Shown in pieces: positions 61,361 through 64,000 of a DNA stretch of 64,000 bases; position 1 is the first letter of the stretch, and each line of letters begins with the position of its first letter. This stretch comes from Ascidia mentula. Its lineage: Eukaryota > Chordata > Ascidiacea > Phlebobranchia > Ascidiidae. The DNA lies in the NCBI GenBank assembly GCA_947561715.1, contig OX387201.1, forward strand, positions 4,358,001-4,422,000, in the 5' to 3' direction. The notes below the pieces were generated by a model. That model had not been told where the DNA came from. It saw only the letters and a list, made by a program, of their open reading frames with translations, and made no database searches. Made by a program: the position numbers and the translations under genes.

Positions 61361-62924
61361 ATGGCCTTCGTGGAAAACTATGGTCTCTCAGACAATGAAG
61401 TGTCTACTGGAGTGAGTGACAGTAAATTCATCGCCCATCCGGGAGTTTTAAAGTCCGGGAGTTTTAAAATATGTTTTATTTATCATTAGACTTCTATTAT
61501 GGCAGTTGAATTTGATGGCGGAGTTGTACTTGGGGCTGATTCGAGGACAACTTCAGGGTAAGTCCCACTAAAGTTTTGTCAATTGAAAATTTATTTAGCA
61601 TGGTCATTCCTTGTTGTCGTTAAAGGTCATACATTGCAAATCGAGTGACAGACAAGCTCACACCAGTCCATGACAGAATTTTTTGCTGCCGATCTGGTTC
61701 TGCAGCTGATACACAAGCCATTGCTGACATTGTTGCTGCGAATGTGGAAATGGACAGGTTCGTGTTTAACTTGCCTATTTATGTAGACGGTGTAGGTTAC
61801 ACTGATGACAATTGTTGTTGCTAATGACAATATATTTCATTTTTGTAGTATCATGATGGGTGCACTTCCCTCTGTAAGAAAAGCTGCTGCAATGTTTCGG
61901 GAATATTGCTATGAATATCGTGACCACCTGACTGCAGGTATCATTGTTGCTGGTTGGGATCCTAAAGAAGGAGGCCAGGTATTATATTACTAAAAAAACA
62001 AACAAAACAAAGGCAGCTTTGGAAGATAAACTCCTTTATAATCTTGATGTCATTAGCATGCCAATTTTTTCTGGTATAAAATGTAGGTTCTAAAGCTTTC
62101 TCAAATGATAAGAATTATCCTGCTAACAATAATGCCTAATTTATATGTCATTGTACTTGTGGCCAGGGACCTTGTTTTAAAATGTTTCGTGGTTGTTCAT
62201 TCATGCATTACATTGTTAATTAAACATGGAACATATCACTATTTTCACTTCACAATTTACACTTCCTTATATTTAACCCATGGGATTAAGAAATTGAGCT
62301 ATATAGTATCTTCAGTCCCTTTTTGTGACGATTGTTTTTAAATGTGACTTTCAAATGACAGGTGTACACGATACCTTTGGGTGGAATGGTGATAAGGCAG
62401 CCTTTCTCCATTGGAGGATCAGGAAGTACCTACGTTTATGGACATGTTGATGCCACATTCAAGGAAAAAATGACAAAAGAAGAATGTCTCCAGTTTTGTG
62501 CCACTAGTGAGTGTTATCTTTTAGATTATTAAGCAGTAATCAATGTCTTGGATGCCATACGTCACACAACAGTAACTTGAGTAAGTTGAACATGCAGTAG
62601 TCCTATATGTGTCTAGTATTTGTGCACATGAAATTGTGTCTTATTTTGCTCATATGTAAAACATGACCATTGATATTTCGAATGTTCTATGTAATAATTT
62701 TAAAAAAATATGTGAACTGTCAAGTAATATGCATGTAGTTGCTAAAACTAGTCATGTAGCAACTTTAACTCATGTAAAGCACTTTTGCCATTTCAGCACT
62801 TGCACTTGCGATGAACCGTGACGGATCAAGTGGTGGAGTAATTCGGTTAGCAGCAATAACCAAGGATGGTGTGGAGAGGAAAGTAATATTGGGAAATGAA
62901 TTGCCAAGGTTCTTTGAAGGCTGA
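61361..62924 (+). CDS. PSMB6: Proteasome subunit beta type-6 (catalytic beta1, caspase-like)
   Basis: Six exons (61361-61411, 61490-61557, 61626-61757, 61849-61978, 62362-62506, 62797-62924) give 217 residues with consistent phases. The propeptide is only 17 residues (ends EVSTG) and is exactly exon 1; exon 2 starts with the catalytic Thr1 ([20 protein letters not shown]). Further family landmarks: [46 protein letters not shown] and [13 protein letters not shown]. It forms the beta1 site of the 20S core, cleaving after acidic residues; Thr1 is exposed by autocatalysis. PSMB9 (the immunoproteasome form) is the alternative, but the sequence reads closer to PSMB6. Confidence 0.97.
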
Positions 62925-63253
62925 AAAGCGCTGTGCCTCAGCTGTGTAGACAAAATAAAAGTGACATTTTTCATTTAAATTTTGGGGACAAGAAACTGGG
63001 GCCGTGGTGGAAAATTTTTGCTTTTCCAGATGAAATTGTTCAAAGTTTTGATGCATTTTTTGCTGCTTTTTTGTGTAGCAAACCGCTGAAAAGTTCCCTC
63101 GTAAACAATAAACTATCCTTGCTATGGGTTTTGTGTCAACTTGCTTGAACTTTGCAAGATTTAACAATAACTTGACTCCGCAAACTTCCTTATATCATAT
63201 GGTCGTAACTTAGATGTAACTCAAAACATGTACCAAGACTACATACTGAATGT

Positions 63254-63259
63254 AATAAA
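63254..63259 (+). terminator. Polyadenylation signal of PSMB6
   Basis: AATAAA 330 bases after the PSMB6 stop. Earlier AATAAA-like sites occur near 62950 and 63107, so alternative ends are possible. Confidence 0.45.
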
Positions 63260-63468
63260 AACTAAGCTTACAAACAGTGACGAATTATGTCCAAAACAAC
63301 TCGGCTTGAAAAAGACACCAACAAAAGGCAAAAATGTGACGTAATTTGTGAATTCTTTTAAATCCAGCCCACAGCCAGTTGTTGGTAATTGCAACACCAC
63401 TGTGTCGGTGCACTTGCATGAAGCATTCCAGGGTCTTTTCTTTAACGATCAGTCTATCCAGTTGCATT

Positions 63469-64000
63469 CTACAATTCCTGATGATCCAGCTTTTCATAAT
63501 TGCACAGTTTACTTCCTGTGAAATACTCGCTTTTGTCCAATATCTCGTCCAAACTAAGATAGGAGTCGTTGTTGGCATCAGCTGCCCACATCATCACTTG
63601 TGCTTCGAATATCGCGTTTGACTCGCTGTCCACTTTCAAGAACTCCTGGTTAACAAGGCAAAGTGGACAATAGTTTTTATATTTTATTAAAGTTAGTTAA
63701 ATTTGGCATCAAATGTGCTGATTGAAATACTTTTTATAATCTCTTTTGAATTTGTAACAAATAGTACTATTATATAACCAAGAAACCACGGCTAATTCCA
63801 CTATATAATAACACACACGTTATAAAATGTATTTGCAAAAGTTATAAATATTACTTCTTACCGTAAGCTCCTCCGATGTGACGTAATGATCCAGATTGTG
63901 ATCGATCAAATCCGTGAATTCGAGCACTCTGTTTTTGGCTGCGTCTTGGTCCATTGGCTTGTTGTCACTTTTCCCAAAGACGTATTCGGACTTGCTTAAC
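63469..64000 (-). CDS. 3' end of a reticulocalbin/calumenin-like ER calcium-binding protein
   Basis: Two exons: 64000 (edge) to 63862, ending at GTAAGA in phase 0, and 63645-63469, the terminal exon. The first reads an EF-hand (LIDHNLDHYVTSEEL). The second has ADANNDSYLSLDEIL, another EF-hand with correct Asp/Asn/Glu ligands, then KSEYFTGSKLCNYEKLDHQE and a final Leu. A last EF-hand followed by an F-x-GS motif and a C-terminal xDEL-type tetrapeptide is the layout of the CREC family (reticulocalbins, calumenin, Cab45) of the secretory pathway. Here the tetrapeptide is HQEL rather than HDEL/HDEF. The gene converges with PSMB6 and the 5' part lies beyond the window. Confidence 0.8.

Overview
The window reads as an animal nuclear genome: AT-rich, intron-rich, with short introns (often 60-500 bases) bounded by GT-AG. 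It carries a full-length plastin, a SHIP2-type lipid phosphatase (SH2 + 5-phosphatase + SAM), a proteasome beta-6 subunit and C-type lectin and thrombospondin-repeat (TSP1) receptor genes. This mix, with compact spacing and degenerate tRNA-derived SINEs, fits an invertebrate chordate, most likely an ascidian such as Ciona. The species assignment is inference. All exon structures were built by hand from splice signals and reading-frame phase; none was checked against transcripts.

Layout. (1) 1-709, minus: start of a secreted-protein gene running off the left edge, with a TATA box and a hAT-like element in its intron. (2) 710-8219: about 7.5 kb with no gene I can support. (3) 8220-13365, plus: plastin/fimbrin in 15 exons, with a SINE in intron 1 and an antisense hammerhead-ribozyme motif in intron 5. 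(4) 14911-30845, minus: five tandem paralogues, here called A to E from low to high coordinate. Each encodes a signal peptide, two TSP1-like repeats split by one phase-0 intron and a Ser/Thr-rich stalk. A, B, D and E then have one membrane helix and a tyrosine-rich tail; C instead ends in a GPI-type hydrophobic signal. (5) 30846-36839: mostly empty, with one doubtful multi-exon candidate. (6) 36840-38672, plus: secreted C-type lectin-like protein. (7) 40477-54874, minus: SHIP2-like phosphatase in 26 exons. (8) 56207-60212, plus: three tandem glutaredoxins with progressively altered active sites. (9) 61361-62924, plus: proteasome subunit beta-6. (10) 63469-64000, minus: 3' end of a reticulocalbin/calumenin-like ER calcium-binding protein.

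The most interesting part is the receptor array. Intron phases (0-2-1-2-1) are identical in all members that have the exons. Tails carry ITIM-like motifs (SGYAVV, SPYCTI, SLYETI, SVYLSL), an ITSM-like motif (TTYEVV) and Crk-type YxxP motifs (YLQP, YLRP, YAQP). The same window encodes a SHIP-type phosphatase, the class of enzyme that in vertebrates docks by its SH2 domain on phosphorylated inhibitory motifs. A functional link between array and phosphatase is inference only.
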